Shown one piece after another: positions 47,011 to 57,865 of a DNA stretch of 64,000 bases. The translations under genes were made by a program, and so were the position numbers. The stretch spans positions 63,240,493-63,304,492 of the forward strand of contig JAVIAB010000092.1 in assembly GCA_032433765.1 (NCBI GenBank). Direction: 5' to 3'. The stretch is from Megaustenia siamemsis. Its lineage: Eukaryota; Mollusca; Gastropoda; Stylommatophora; Ariophantidae. Under the pieces are notes generated by a model. That model did not search any database. It saw only the letters and a list, made by a program, of their open reading frames with translations, and had not been told where the DNA came from. Each line of letters begins with the position of its first letter. Position 1 is the first letter of the stretch.

Positions 47011-47570
47011 TATATTCATATTTTTAAAATTATTGTAAACAGATTTGTCTCTTGTCTTGTTATGCTTAGCCTTCGTTCTTGTGTCCTACCTACACAACGG
47101 TTATCCGTACCTCAATCTCAAACATTTTTCTGTAGCTTCTATTTCAGCGTGTAGCAGTAGAAACTCGTAATGCGGACCATTGTGACCAAGTATAGTCCGG
47201 ATATTCCAAAATCTGGATAATCAATGACTTACTATTAGTAATAAAATAATTGATGTTTTTACATGAATACAGAAAACATGTTTGAAAACATAAAGTGTCA
47301 CATCAAATAACACTAGCATAGCTTGCATTTACTAATATGAATATTGAAAATAATAAATATCATTAGAAACATGTGTGTTCAGCACCAGAACTAGGTTTTT
47401 ATATTTTAAAAAAAGTTTTAATTGTAATTTGGACTAAATGTATTTCTTTTCGTTTCGTATCGCACATGAAAAAGTTAACCACTTCAAATATCTGGACTCC
47501 ACTGACACTGACGAATATCAAAAGCTATTTCTGTTCTAAGTTTAAATATGAAATGCATCATAAATAAATT
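47011..47570. other. Anonymous AT-rich sequence
   Basis: No gene or repeat recognised. Confidence 0.4.
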
Positions 47571-47574
47571 ATTC

Positions 47575-48055
47575 AGAAATGAAGAACTTACAAAAAAAAA
47601 AAGCTAGGAATAATTTTCGCCGCTTAATGCATAAAGAAACAACAGGTAAAATGGCGTGGCCACGCGATAAGACATAAAGACCAAAATACAACACAACGAG
47701 CCTTTAGCAAAAGTTTAAATAAGCCAAACCTGGACTTTTTACAGAAGTCAAATACAGAGAAAAAAGAAATAAAAATAATCTATCTCTGTGTCAAATATAG
47801 ATTACAACATAATCGTTGCATTTATAACCCATTAAATAAAAGCCTTTTTAGAAAAAAATAAAAAAAACTTAATACCCAGAGATCAATAGTGCAGCCTATA
47901 AGAGAGAAGCATAAGAAAACGAACACATGTTATGAGATTTGATTACTAGACAACCAACTGAAACACATAGACATCAGCAATACTCTCTGTAGATCAAAAG
48001 ACTGGGTTAAACTTGCGAATAAGATTCGTAAACTTAAGATTGGATAATGATGATA
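47575..48055 (+). pseudogene. Decayed LINE C-terminal fragment
   Basis: Around 47575-47710 the plus strand reads EELTKKKLGIIF and RGHAIRHKDQNTTQRAF. This corresponds to the EELRTKLGI...HVTRQKEQNTARAF order of family F (57866-60075). The rest, ending KIRKLRLDNDD near 48050, is an open but unmatched continuation with stops. Confidence 0.55.
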
Positions 48056-48059
48056 TTCA

Positions 48060-49110
48060 ATGCGCTTTAATAAAACAAACAATCTCTAGTTAAATGTTCA
48101 CGAAACATAACAAATTCATAATTGGTTATATTTGTTAGTGGCTAATTAGTTCCGGATATACTATCAGCTGGCAATGGCTAGAGTGCCAAGGCCTATATAC
48201 GTAACACCGCTTTTCTCCCTTTCCCCACATGATTGACTCTGTCTTAATGTCCTAGAGGTCTGGTTTCTCTAGGCGCTCTCTTTGTCTCTTCTGACTGAGT
48301 GTTCCACCCACAATTGTTGAATCGAGATTTAAAAAATGGTGATAGTACAATTGAACTCACGCGTTTCAAAACTGTCTAAGCGTAGCTAAAATAAACTACA
48401 TTCTTATTTTCTGCTTGACTTATTCTAGTCGGCCCTGGATTGTCTGTTCCAAAAAACACTGTAACTTGAAACGAACGCCTACCTTTACTTACAACAGCTA
48501 ATAATATACACAGCTTTTATAGGCCTGGCCAACTCATTTAAATTATTGACTCTTTCCCCAAGTACGAACGTCCCAGTGATTTCACGTCCAATGTAAAAGT
48601 TATATATTCTGAACAGTTGTCGGAGAAGCCGCTTATCTGTTTATCGAAGTTTCTCAAACTTCCAACTTCGATTCCCTTCCTTTTTTCATTCTACTGAATC
48701 CAACCGGCCCGATACCACCAGGTTGCCGGTCGGTGTCCAAACAACATCAAGAGCCTTAACTCTGTAACAGAAACAGAAGATACAAATACTGTAGCATCCG
48801 TTCTCACTTTGCTGAGCTTTTGTTAAATATAAATACACTTTTGTACAAAGCCTACTGCGTGTGCACTCGCTTGAAATTTTTGATTGGTCAACAACCAATC
48901 TGAACTTGAGAGGGGCCACCCAATTGGATACTTCATCATATGGTAATTATATTTTTAAAAAGCAATGTATGTTGCAGTAGATCTATGTCTGCCATTATCT
49001 ATATCTGCGATCTGCATTTGGAATAGCTTGAACGTGGCTAGCTTTACCGTGTATGAATTGAGATTATTTTTTGTTTCTTTAGTCTCTCCCTGTTCAATAA
49101 GTGACCCACT
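48060..49110. other. Anonymous sequence
   Basis: No gene or repeat recognised. Confidence 0.4.
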
Positions 49111-49529
49111 CTTCAATTCCCCTCGACGCTGAAAGGCAGATGAGGAAGGAAAGAAGACTATTCAATTGCTGCTATATTTTAAATTTTAGTCGACACTATG
49201 GCGTCTTATTCATGAGTTAGTAGTTCCACTTTCTGCTCCGCTGTTCCATCTCGTTGATGATACATAGCTCAATGATTTTCAAACTAAGTGATTTTCTTGT
49301 AATAGCAACATTGTATCTACTTCATCGCTGGCATCAATAAGTAGCTAATCCTAGAAAGCTGTGACTAGTCTTAACCTTATTATTCTATCAGTTTCCAGTC
49401 TCTTTCCCTGGGGCTTGCTAACACAACTTTCAAATCTCTTTGCTCACGCTCATATTAGATTGTGAATATATAAAACGTAAAACAGACACTAAATCGCCGT
49501 ATGTGTTGCCTCATCCCACGGGACATCAA

Positions 49530-49675
49530 TGTATCACTTTCTCTCTCTGTCTCCACTTCTTTCCTCTTTCCGTCGTTCATTTCCACCTCCCTTCCGTTTC
49601 CTGTCCCCTTTCCACTCTCTCCTCTCCTTTCTTCCCTCCCCTGCTTCTGTGTTAGCCCTCTATACACTGATGTAA
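49530..49675 (+). repeat. Pyrimidine-rich low-complexity tract
   Basis: Almost only C and T over about 140 bases, without a fixed period. It gives false open frames rich in S, P, L and F. Confidence 0.7.
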
Positions 49676-49836
49676 TTCCCTTATTACATCTCATATCGCC
49701 ATGTTGTCTGAGTAACGCTGGGATTGTTTGTCCTTATTTCACTCCATATCTATATATCCCTGCCTCTAGTGATTACCTGTATCACAATCGACTGTCTCTC
49801 ACACGGATTCTATTTCTTTGTTTATCTCGTTCAACT

Positions 49837-49849
49837 TCTCGTCTAATCA
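49837..49849. repeat. Target-site duplication, left (TCTCGTCTAATCA)
   Basis: Identical to 50737-50749, flanking the family-E LINE. Confidence 0.9.
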
Positions 49850-50736
49850 TCATCATCATCATCATCATCATCGAGTGCAGTCTCCGCAACGAAGGTTGGG
49901 TACCATGGAGCGCCACTCTGCAATGTCTCTTGTTTTAATGGTGCAGGTTGTCATAGGCTGATTTGTCCATCTTTTGATGTTACTCGTCCATGGTAATCTT
50001 GATCTGCCTCTTTTACCTTGTATATTCCCCTCCAGGATTACTTTTAGTAGGCTGTTGTGTGTTTTAACATGACCCAAAAAACGCATTTGTCTTGTTTGAA
50101 ATGTGCTTAGTAGTTCTCTTTTCATTTTTAGTTGTTTTAAGACTTCATCGTTTGTTTTCTTTTCCTTCCATCCAATTCTACCTATTCTTCTATATATCCA
50201 CATTTCAAAGGCTTCAATTCACTGTTCTGTTTTCTTGTCTAATGTCCATGTTTCTGCACCATATAGGAATATTGAGAAGATGCAACATTTTGCTATTCTT
50301 AGTTTTAGCCCTGGTGTTATTTGTTTTGATGTTAGTATGTTCTTCATGACATTAACATTACTTTTTGCCATTCCTATTCTTTTGTTTAATTCAGTTGTAC
50401 ATTTTCCATCACTGGTTATAGTATGTCCAAGGTAGTTGTAGTTCTGAACTGTCTCCAGGTGTATTCCTTCAATTTTGATATCCACTTGTGGGTTTTGAGT
50501 ATTTTCTTTGTTTATGATAATAGTTTTAGTCTTTTTGATATTCATATCTAGTCCATATTTTTTGATTGTCATGTTTATTTCATTAAGTAATTGTTGTAGA
50601 TCTTTAGGATTTTCTACTAGTAGAACAGTATCATCAGCATATCTTAGGTTATTGATTATCTTTCCATTAATTTGTAGGCCTGGCATCTTTATGATGTTTT
50701 TAAAGATTTGCTCAGTGTATAGATTGAACAAGCTTG
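49850..50736 (-). pseudogene. Recent LINE insertion (family E), 5'-truncated, nearly open
   Basis: On the minus strand a frame from 50731 reads NLYTEQIFKNIIKMPGLQI, the catalytic-site motif LRYADDTVLLVEN (near 50645), NYNYLGHTITSDGKC and LYGAETWTLDKKTEQ. One stop (50219-50221) follows, then IEAFEMWIYRRI, KTNDEVLKQLKMKREL, TRQMRFLGHVKTH and NLRCGDCTR to 49868. A (TGA)n tail lies at 49850-49873. Perfect 13-bp direct repeats flank the copy, the signature of target-primed reverse transcription. It starts inside the RT, so it cannot move by itself. It is the best-preserved family-E copy here. Confidence 0.92.
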
Positions 50737-50749
50737 TCTCGTCTAATCA
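50737..50749. repeat. Target-site duplication, right (TCTCGTCTAATCA)
   Basis: Identical to 49837-49849. Confidence 0.9.
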
Positions 50750-50849
50750 CGTTACTGATTTCCTAGTCTCAACGAATATTATTAGTTCGCCCTTTCCCTT
50801 ATGTATACATTATAAAAGAAAATGAGGAAAAAAATAATATATTACCACA

Positions 50850-53800
50850 CTAAGTAACACATTACCTCACTCAGTAACACATATACACACTTAGTAACAT
50901 ATACACACATATACACACATATACACACTTAGTAACATGTACCACACTTAGTAATATATACCACACTTAGTAATATATGCACACATATACACACTTAGTA
51001 ATATTTACCACACTTAGTAATATATACCACACTTAGTAATATATACCACACTTAGTAATATATGCACACATATACACACTTAGTAATATATACCACACTT
51101 AGTAACATATACCACACTTAGTAACATATACACACATAATACACATTTAGTAATATATACCACACTTAGTAACATATACCACACTTAGTAACATATACAC
51201 ACATAATACACATTTAGTAATATATACCACACTTAGTAATATATACCACACTTAGTAATATATGCACACATATACACACTTAGTAATATATACCACACTT
51301 AGTAACATATACCACACTTAGTAATATATACCACACTTAGTAACATATACACACATAATACACATTTAGTAATATATACCACACTTAGTAATATATACAC
51401 ACATAATACACATTTAGTAATATATACCACACTTAGTAACATATACACACATAATACACATTTAGTAATATATACCACACTTAGTAACATATACACACAT
51501 AATACACATTTAGTAATATATACCACACTTAGTAATATATACACACATAATACACATTTAGTAATATATACCACACTTAGTAATATATACACACATAATA
51601 CACATTTAGTAATATATACCACACTTAGTAATATATACACACATAATACACATTTAGTAATATATACCACACTTAGTAATATATACACACTTAGTAACAT
51701 ATACCACACTTAGTAATATATACCACACTTAGTAATATATGCACACATATACACACTTAGTAATATTACCACACTTAGTAATATATACCACACTTAGTAA
51801 TATATACCACACTTAGTAATATATACACACATACACACTTAGTAATATATACCACACTTAGTAATATATACCACACTTAGTAACATATACACACATAATA
51901 CACATTTAGTAATATATACCACACTTAGTAACATATACCACACTTAGTAACATATACACACATAATACACATTTAGTAATATATACCACACTTAGTAACA
52001 TATACCACACTTAGTAACATATACACACATAATACACATTTAGTAATATATACCACACTTAGTAATATATACCACACTTAGTAATATATGCACACATATA
52101 CACACTTAGTAATATATACCACACTTAGTAACATATACCACACTTAGTAATATATACCACACTTAGTAACATATACACACATAATACACATTTAGTAATA
52201 TATACCACACTTAGTAATATATACACACATAATACACATTTAGTAATATATACCACACTTAGTAACATATACACACATAATACACATTTAGTAATATATA
52301 CCACACTTAGTAACATATACACACATAATACACATTTAGTAATATATACCACACTTAGTAATATATACACACATAATACACATTTAGTAATATATACCAC
52401 ACTTAGTAATATATACACACATAATACACATTTAGTAATATATACCACACTTAGTAATATATACACACATAATACACATTAGTAATATATACCACACTTA
52501 GTAATATATACACACTTAGTAACATATACCACACTTAGTAATATATACCACACTTAGTAATATATGCACACATATACACACTTAGTAATATTTACCACAC
52601 TTAGTAATATATACCACACTTAGTAATATATACCACACTTAGTAATATATGCACACATATACACACTTAGTAATATATACCACACTTAGTAACATATACC
52701 ACACTTAGTAACATATACACACATAATACACATTTAGTAATATATACCACACTTAGTAACATATACCACACTTAGTAACATATACACACATAATACACAT
52801 TTAGTAATATATACCACACTTAGTAATATATACCACACTTAGTAATATATGCACACATATACACACTTAGTAATATATACCACACTTAGTAACATATACC
52901 ACACTTAGTAATATATACCACACTTAGTAACATATACACACATAATACACATTTAGTAATATATACCACACTTAGTAATATATACACACATAATACACAT
53001 TAGTAATATATACCACACTTAGTAACATATACACACATAATACACATTTAGTAATATATACCACACTTAGTAACATATACACACATAATACACATTTAGT
53101 AACATATACCACACTTAGTAATATATACACACATAATACACATTTAGTAATATATACCACACTTAGTAATATATACCACACTTAGTAATATATGCACACA
53201 TATACACACTTAGTAATATATACCACACTTAGTAACATATACCACACTTAGTAACATATACACACATAATACACATTTAGTAATATATACCACACTTAGT
53301 AATATATACCACACTTAGTAATATATACACACATAATACACACTTAGTAATATATACCACACTTAGTAATATATACCACACTTAGTAATATATACCACAC
53401 TTAGTAATATATACCACACTTAGTAATATATACACACATAATACACACTTAGTAATATATACCACACTTAGTAATATATACCACACTTAGTAATATACAC
53501 ACATAATACACACTTAGTAATATATACCACACTTAGTAATATATACACACATAATACACACTTAGTAATATATACCACACTTAGTAATATATACACACAT
53601 AATACACACTTAGTAATATATACCACACTTAGTAATATATACACACATAATACACACTTAGTAATATATACCACACTTAGTAATATATACCACACTTAGT
53701 AATATATACCACACTTAGTAATATATACACACATAATACACACTTAGTAATATATACCACACTTAGTAATATATACCACACTTAGTAATATATACACACA

Positions 53801-54590
53801 TAATACACACTTAGTAATATATACCACACTTAGTAATATATACCACACTTAGTAATATATACCACACTTAGTAATATATACACACATAATACACATTTAG
53901 TAATATATACCACACTTAGTAATATATACCACACTTAGTAACATATACACACATAATACACACTTAGTAATATATACCACACTTAGTAATATATACCACA
54001 CTTAGTAATATATACCACACTTAGTAACATATACACACATAATACACACTTAGTAATATATACCACACTTAGTAACATATACCACACTTAGTAACATATA
54101 CCACACTTAGTAACATATACACACATAATACACACTTAGTAACATATACCACACTTAGTAACATATACCACACTTAGTAACATATACCACACTTAGTAAC
54201 ATATACCACACTTAGTAACATATACACACATAATACACACTTAGTAACATATACCACACTTAGTAACATATACCACACTTAGTAACATATACCACACTTA
54301 GTAACATATACCACACTTAGTAACATATACACACATAATACACACTTAGTAACATATACCACACTTAGTAACATATACCACACTTAGTAACATATACCAC
54401 ACTTAGTAACATATACCACACTTAGTAACATATACACACATAATACACACTTAGTAACATATACCACACTTAGTAACATATACCACACTTAGTAACATAT
54501 ACCACACTTAGTAACATATACCACACTTAGTAACATATACACACATAATACACATTTAGTAATATATACCACACTTAGTAATATATATAT
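50850..54590 (+). repeat. 19-bp satellite block (ACTTAGTAATATATACCAC type) with higher-order units, 3.7 kb
   Basis: The basic unit is CACACTTAGTAATATATAC with a terminal extra C; a longer variant adds ACACATAATACACATTTAG. Alternation of plain and long units makes blocks of about 48 bases, and larger blocks of several hundred bases are repeated (compare 51120-51700 with 51950-52500 and 52760-53160). The right third (from about 54060) favours the AACATATACC variant. Open frames on the minus strand (V-Y-I-T-K-C-V repeats) are by-products. Confidence 0.97.
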
Positions 54591-54718
54591 ATGTGGTGAA
54601 TATGAGCGCTTTGAAAAATGTTTAATACAGACTGCTGTGTACAACACAATTGTAGTACAATTTCCATTTGAAATGAATAAGGATTCCCATAATATAGAGC
54701 AACCATTGACTCGGGCAG

Positions 54719-54982
54719 ATGGTACTCGTAAACCGGGAGGGTCGACCATCTAAGGGCAGAATCCCCCTACAGAAAAGATCATCTGCTGCCTTGCAGGAAG
54801 ATGGGGACAATCAAAGGCTTAGGAAAGCAAACCTGAACAAAATGCTGGCTGAAATCGGATGCACTGGGCCACTGGCGCAGAACACAGTGCAACGTTTTAA
54901 CAGGTATTCAAGCGGAGTAGATCTAACAGGCTTAAACAGACAACTGTCTTCGTGCGAGAGTCTGGAGTCCTACTCTGATTGA
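54719..54982 (+). CDS. Possible terminal coding exon, unrecognised
   Basis: The frame reads MVLVNREGRPSKGRIPL, LRKANLNKMLAEIGC, QNTVQRFNRYSS and LSSCESLESYSD, then TGA. Base composition is more balanced than the AT-rich surroundings and codon choice looks natural. An AG directly precedes 54719 and another acceptor-like CTGCCTTGCAG ends at 54798, so the exon may start at either place. An in-frame stop lies just upstream of 54719, so the frame does not extend left. I recognise no family. It sits between a satellite block and a (GA)n tract, and no partner exon is seen, so it may equally be a chance frame or an exon remnant. Confidence 0.35.
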   Translation: MVLVNREGRPSKGRIPLQKRSSAALQEDGDNQRLRKANLNKMLAEIGCTGPLAQNTVQRFNRYSSGVDLTGLNRQLSSCESLESYSD

Positions 54983-54993
54983 GTCCTGATCGC

Positions 54994-54997
<4 letters not shown>

Positions 54998-55047
<50 letters not shown>
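54998..55047 (+). repeat. (GA)n microsatellite
   Basis: About 25 uninterrupted GA units. Confidence 0.98.
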
Positions 55048-55051
<4 letters not shown>

Positions 55052-55109
55052 CATACCCAGAAATTCCATCTTTGAGGTGGAGTATCAGCCAAATGTACAC
55101 TGTGTATTT

Positions 55110-55385
55110 TCGCAGAAATTCTCACAAAATCTACAAAAGATACGTCGATATATTAGAGGGACATAGTCTTCCATTTATACAGGTCATGCACCTCGATGGC
55201 AGCACATTTCAACATGACAATGATCATACAGAAAACAGCACCAAAACATGGCTGCGAGATAAGAACGTAACAGCGCTATAGAGACCATCAACAGTCCCGA
55301 CCTAAACCCAAATGAAAATGTTTGAACACGATTCTAGAATCATGGAACAAAAATGTGGCCACGGAGACTTTTAACAATTAAATAA
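55110..55385 (+). pseudogene. Tc1/mariner transposase relic, C-terminal catalytic part
   Basis: The frame reads YKRYVDILEGHSLPFIQ, STFQHDNDH and TKTWLRDKNVTAL, then a stop at 55279. In the next frame VPDLNPNENV follows. In Tc1/mariner transposases the second catalytic Asp lies in FQQDNDP-like sequence and the third acidic residue in SPDLNPIE-like sequence; both are recognisable here as HDNDH and PDLNPNE. A stop, a frameshift and loss of the N-terminal part make it inactive. Terminal inverted repeats are not seen. Confidence 0.85.
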
Positions 55386-55660
55386 GAAAGTAGCTGAAAA
55401 AAAAGAAAATACTGACACAGTCTGACTCACAGTTACCGGTAAACACTTGTGGGAGTGTGCATTTGTCCTGCCATTTGATGTTCATTATGTTGCGAGGCAC
55501 ATGAAAGCTATCTAAACTTCTATATTGCATTACGTAGGTAGTGAAAATTTTGGAGCCATGCAGAAATGTGCTAATTGCTTAGCTTTGTAAAATTGGAATC
55601 TTTGTTGCCCTGCGTGTTAGTTTTGTTTTGAGATATTGTATATCACAAATGATTGAGGGT
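55386..55660. other. Anonymous sequence
   Basis: No gene or repeat recognised. Confidence 0.3.
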
Positions 55661-55662
55661 AT

Positions 55663-55930
55663 AGAGTAGTCTAGAAGTAAGATATTGGCCTCTGGACAGG
55701 AAGTTCCCGAGTTCGAATCCAGCATTAGTGTACATATATATATGTGTGCGTGCGTGCGTGCGTGCGTGCGTTGTGTGTGTGTATGTGTGTGTGTGTGCTG
55801 TACCAGCCCCAAAAAAATGTTAAGCAAATCTAGCAACGCCGAAGACGGATGTCGGGCCGAAAGTCGCAAATATCGCGCCTTTGCTGTAAACATCATACAC
55901 AATGCACCTATGTCCAGGAATGGATGAACG
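55663..55930 (+). repeat. SINE-like element with tRNA head and internal GT/GTGC microsatellite
   Basis: TATAGAGTAGTCTAGAAG, an A-box-like region, is followed by box B GAGTTCGAATCCAG (near 55710). A (GTGC)n(GT)n block follows at 55743-55797, then GACGGATGTCGGGCCGAAAG and a body of unknown family. Confidence 0.5.
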
Positions 55931-56129
55931 ATATGAAGAAGAATTCACAAATAATTAAGAGATCAACTTAATTGTAAATAGCCGTTAAATGTCAAAGCCC
56001 TAGTTCACACAAATTGAAATGGTAAGGACACGATATACAGTTCTCGCAAAGAAATACCGTTCATAGTGGCACAGTGCCAGGCAAATGGAGACGAGACAGA
56101 GGTGGGAGGGCAACAAAAGTGAACTGAAA

Positions 56130-56360
56130 GGATTAACCTTCATCACATCTCAGAAAGTAAACCTTCATCACATCTCAGAAAGTAAACCTTTATCACATCT
56201 CAGAAAGTAAACCTTTATCACATCTCAGAAAGTAAACCTTTATCACATCTCAGAAAGTAAACCTTTATCACATTTCAGAAAGCAAACATTCATCACATCT
56301 TAGAATGCAAACCTTCATCATATCTCTGAAAGCAAAACTTCATCACATCTCAGAAAGCCG
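56130..56360 (+). repeat. 25-bp minisatellite, about nine copies
   Basis: AACCTTTATCACATCTCAGA plus AAGTA repeats; the outer copies are more diverged than the central ones. Confidence 0.95.
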
Positions 56361-56423
56361 GACTTAATCGTGAAGGTATAGAGACATTATAAAAACGTCG
56401 TCTAGAGTGATGATTAAGTTAAG

Positions 56424-56667
56424 AGCCCCCGTCACGCCAAGTGGCGTATAGGGAATATGGTGTTAGTGACCCTATATTTTACAGACCTTCAGCACATGAT
56501 TTTTGGGGTAATGTGGTCGGTATTACGCCCGTGCCCCTTTACTTTCCCAGAAAAAAAATCTGGTACCCATTTAAGGCTGGGTGAACCCGAAAGCCGTCGT
56601 TGAGATTGAACCCTACCCCTTGTCCTTTGTAGTCCAGTTCCATAACCACTGAGCTATCGCGGCTCTC
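56424..56667 (-). repeat. SINE, family 1, full length
   Basis: Minus strand: head GAGCCGCGATAGCTCAGTGG (box A perfect), box-B region GGGTTCAATCTCAACGACGG, body with TTTTTTTTCTGGGAAAGTAA and tail CCACTTGGCGTGACGGGGGC. It is followed on the plus strand by a short (GAT)n stretch. Confidence 0.9.
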
Positions 56668-56825
56668 AGAGTGATGATGATGATGATAATGTTACACACA
56701 GTGAAAGAACCTATATAAATTCCGTAGTTTCCTTCTTCTAACACATCTAGCCAAATTAGAATATTTGGTAATTCTTGCAAATTTAGACGACTTCAAGCAG
56801 ATATTTATTATACTCATTCACTTTA

Positions 56826-57523
56826 GTCCGTTTCAAAATGGTTAGCCGCCATTTAATAATTAATTAATATCTGCAACCACTTAACCGAAATTGTTCAAAT
56901 TTTACACATGACATAATAATCTCAATGTCCCCATGAATATATTTTGTTTCTAATTAAAAAACGTTTGGTTTTTAATTTTCTTTATTTAATGTATACAAAT
57001 TTACCACCTCCTAGACAAACCATTATTTTATATGGTTTACACCTTCACATTTCTGACCTATTTTGTTTGCTAATTTTTCACGCACAATTCACGTGATATG
57101 TGTTTTTTCTCTGCACATTTTTGCACGATGTGGGAGGGCAAACAATTTACGACTAGTAAATTGTGGATGTTTATAAACAGCTTCCGTTTCTATTCATTGG
57201 TGTTGTATAAATCGTTGGATGTTCTAGGCATTTATTGAAATTACTGTTATTATTAACATTCGAATTATGTTACGCCTATGCCCTAATAGGCCAATTGTTT
57301 AAATTACGGTAAACTATTTTCTTCGACCACAAAATAACTGCATCTGTCCAAAAGATCAAAGGAATTAGCCGTTGTAGGTGAATGACACTATCTGCAATAT
57401 TACATTTTAGAAAACTTTTGGGACATTGAAAAAATAAGACCAAATGCAGAAAATCATGTTTATGTGTGTAAAGGTTATGGAGATATTTGAAGTCAAGCGT
57501 GGACAAACCATTTTGAAACGGAC
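56826..57523. mobile_element. MITE, about 700 bp, perfect 18-bp terminal inverted repeats and TA flanks
   Basis: The left end GTCCGTTTCAAAATGGTT (56826-56843) is the exact reverse complement of the right end (57506-57523). TA precedes the left end and follows the right end, the target duplication used by Tc1/mariner-type elements. Subterminal sequences also resemble each other (AATATCTGCAACC and AATATCTCCATAACC). The inside is AT-rich and has no transposase, so it is non-autonomous. Confidence 0.8.
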
Positions 57524-57529
57524 TATAGC

Positions 57530-57835
57530 ACTAAACAGACACGTTTTATTTTAAAAACTATATTTTATTGCAGATAATGCTCCAACTATTCTTTCCACAT
57601 GTCTACGGTATTCAAACGTGCTGGCTGAAATAATTAAACACTAAGAAAATGTGTTTCTCGCAGTCAAATTGTTCCGGATGGTAGATTTTGTTCCTAGCGT
57701 ATGCATCCATATTCTGCGTTGTTTGTTAAGGGCTTTATGACGTTATGGTCTAGGCTTTGTATTGTGTTGCTGGGCAAACGAGGTTCTCCAACCAGTCAGC
57801 CTTCTCTTCCCACTATTAGTCTTCTTCCTCTTTCC
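57530..57835. other. Anonymous sequence
   Basis: No gene or repeat recognised. Confidence 0.3.
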
Positions 57836-57865
57836 TTCTTCATCTGCCTTTCAGCGTCGAGGGGA

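Noticed and set aside
51299..53695. Minus-strand frames with repeating VYITKCVLCVYILLS
   Set aside because: Direct translation of the 19-bp satellite and its long variant.
54979..55110. Arg-Glu repeat protein
   Set aside because: Translation of the (GA)n microsatellite running into a transposase relic.
55110..57525. Transposase relic as the source of the MITE
   Set aside because: They share a superfamily-type TA target, but the relic lacks visible ends, so no link can be shown.
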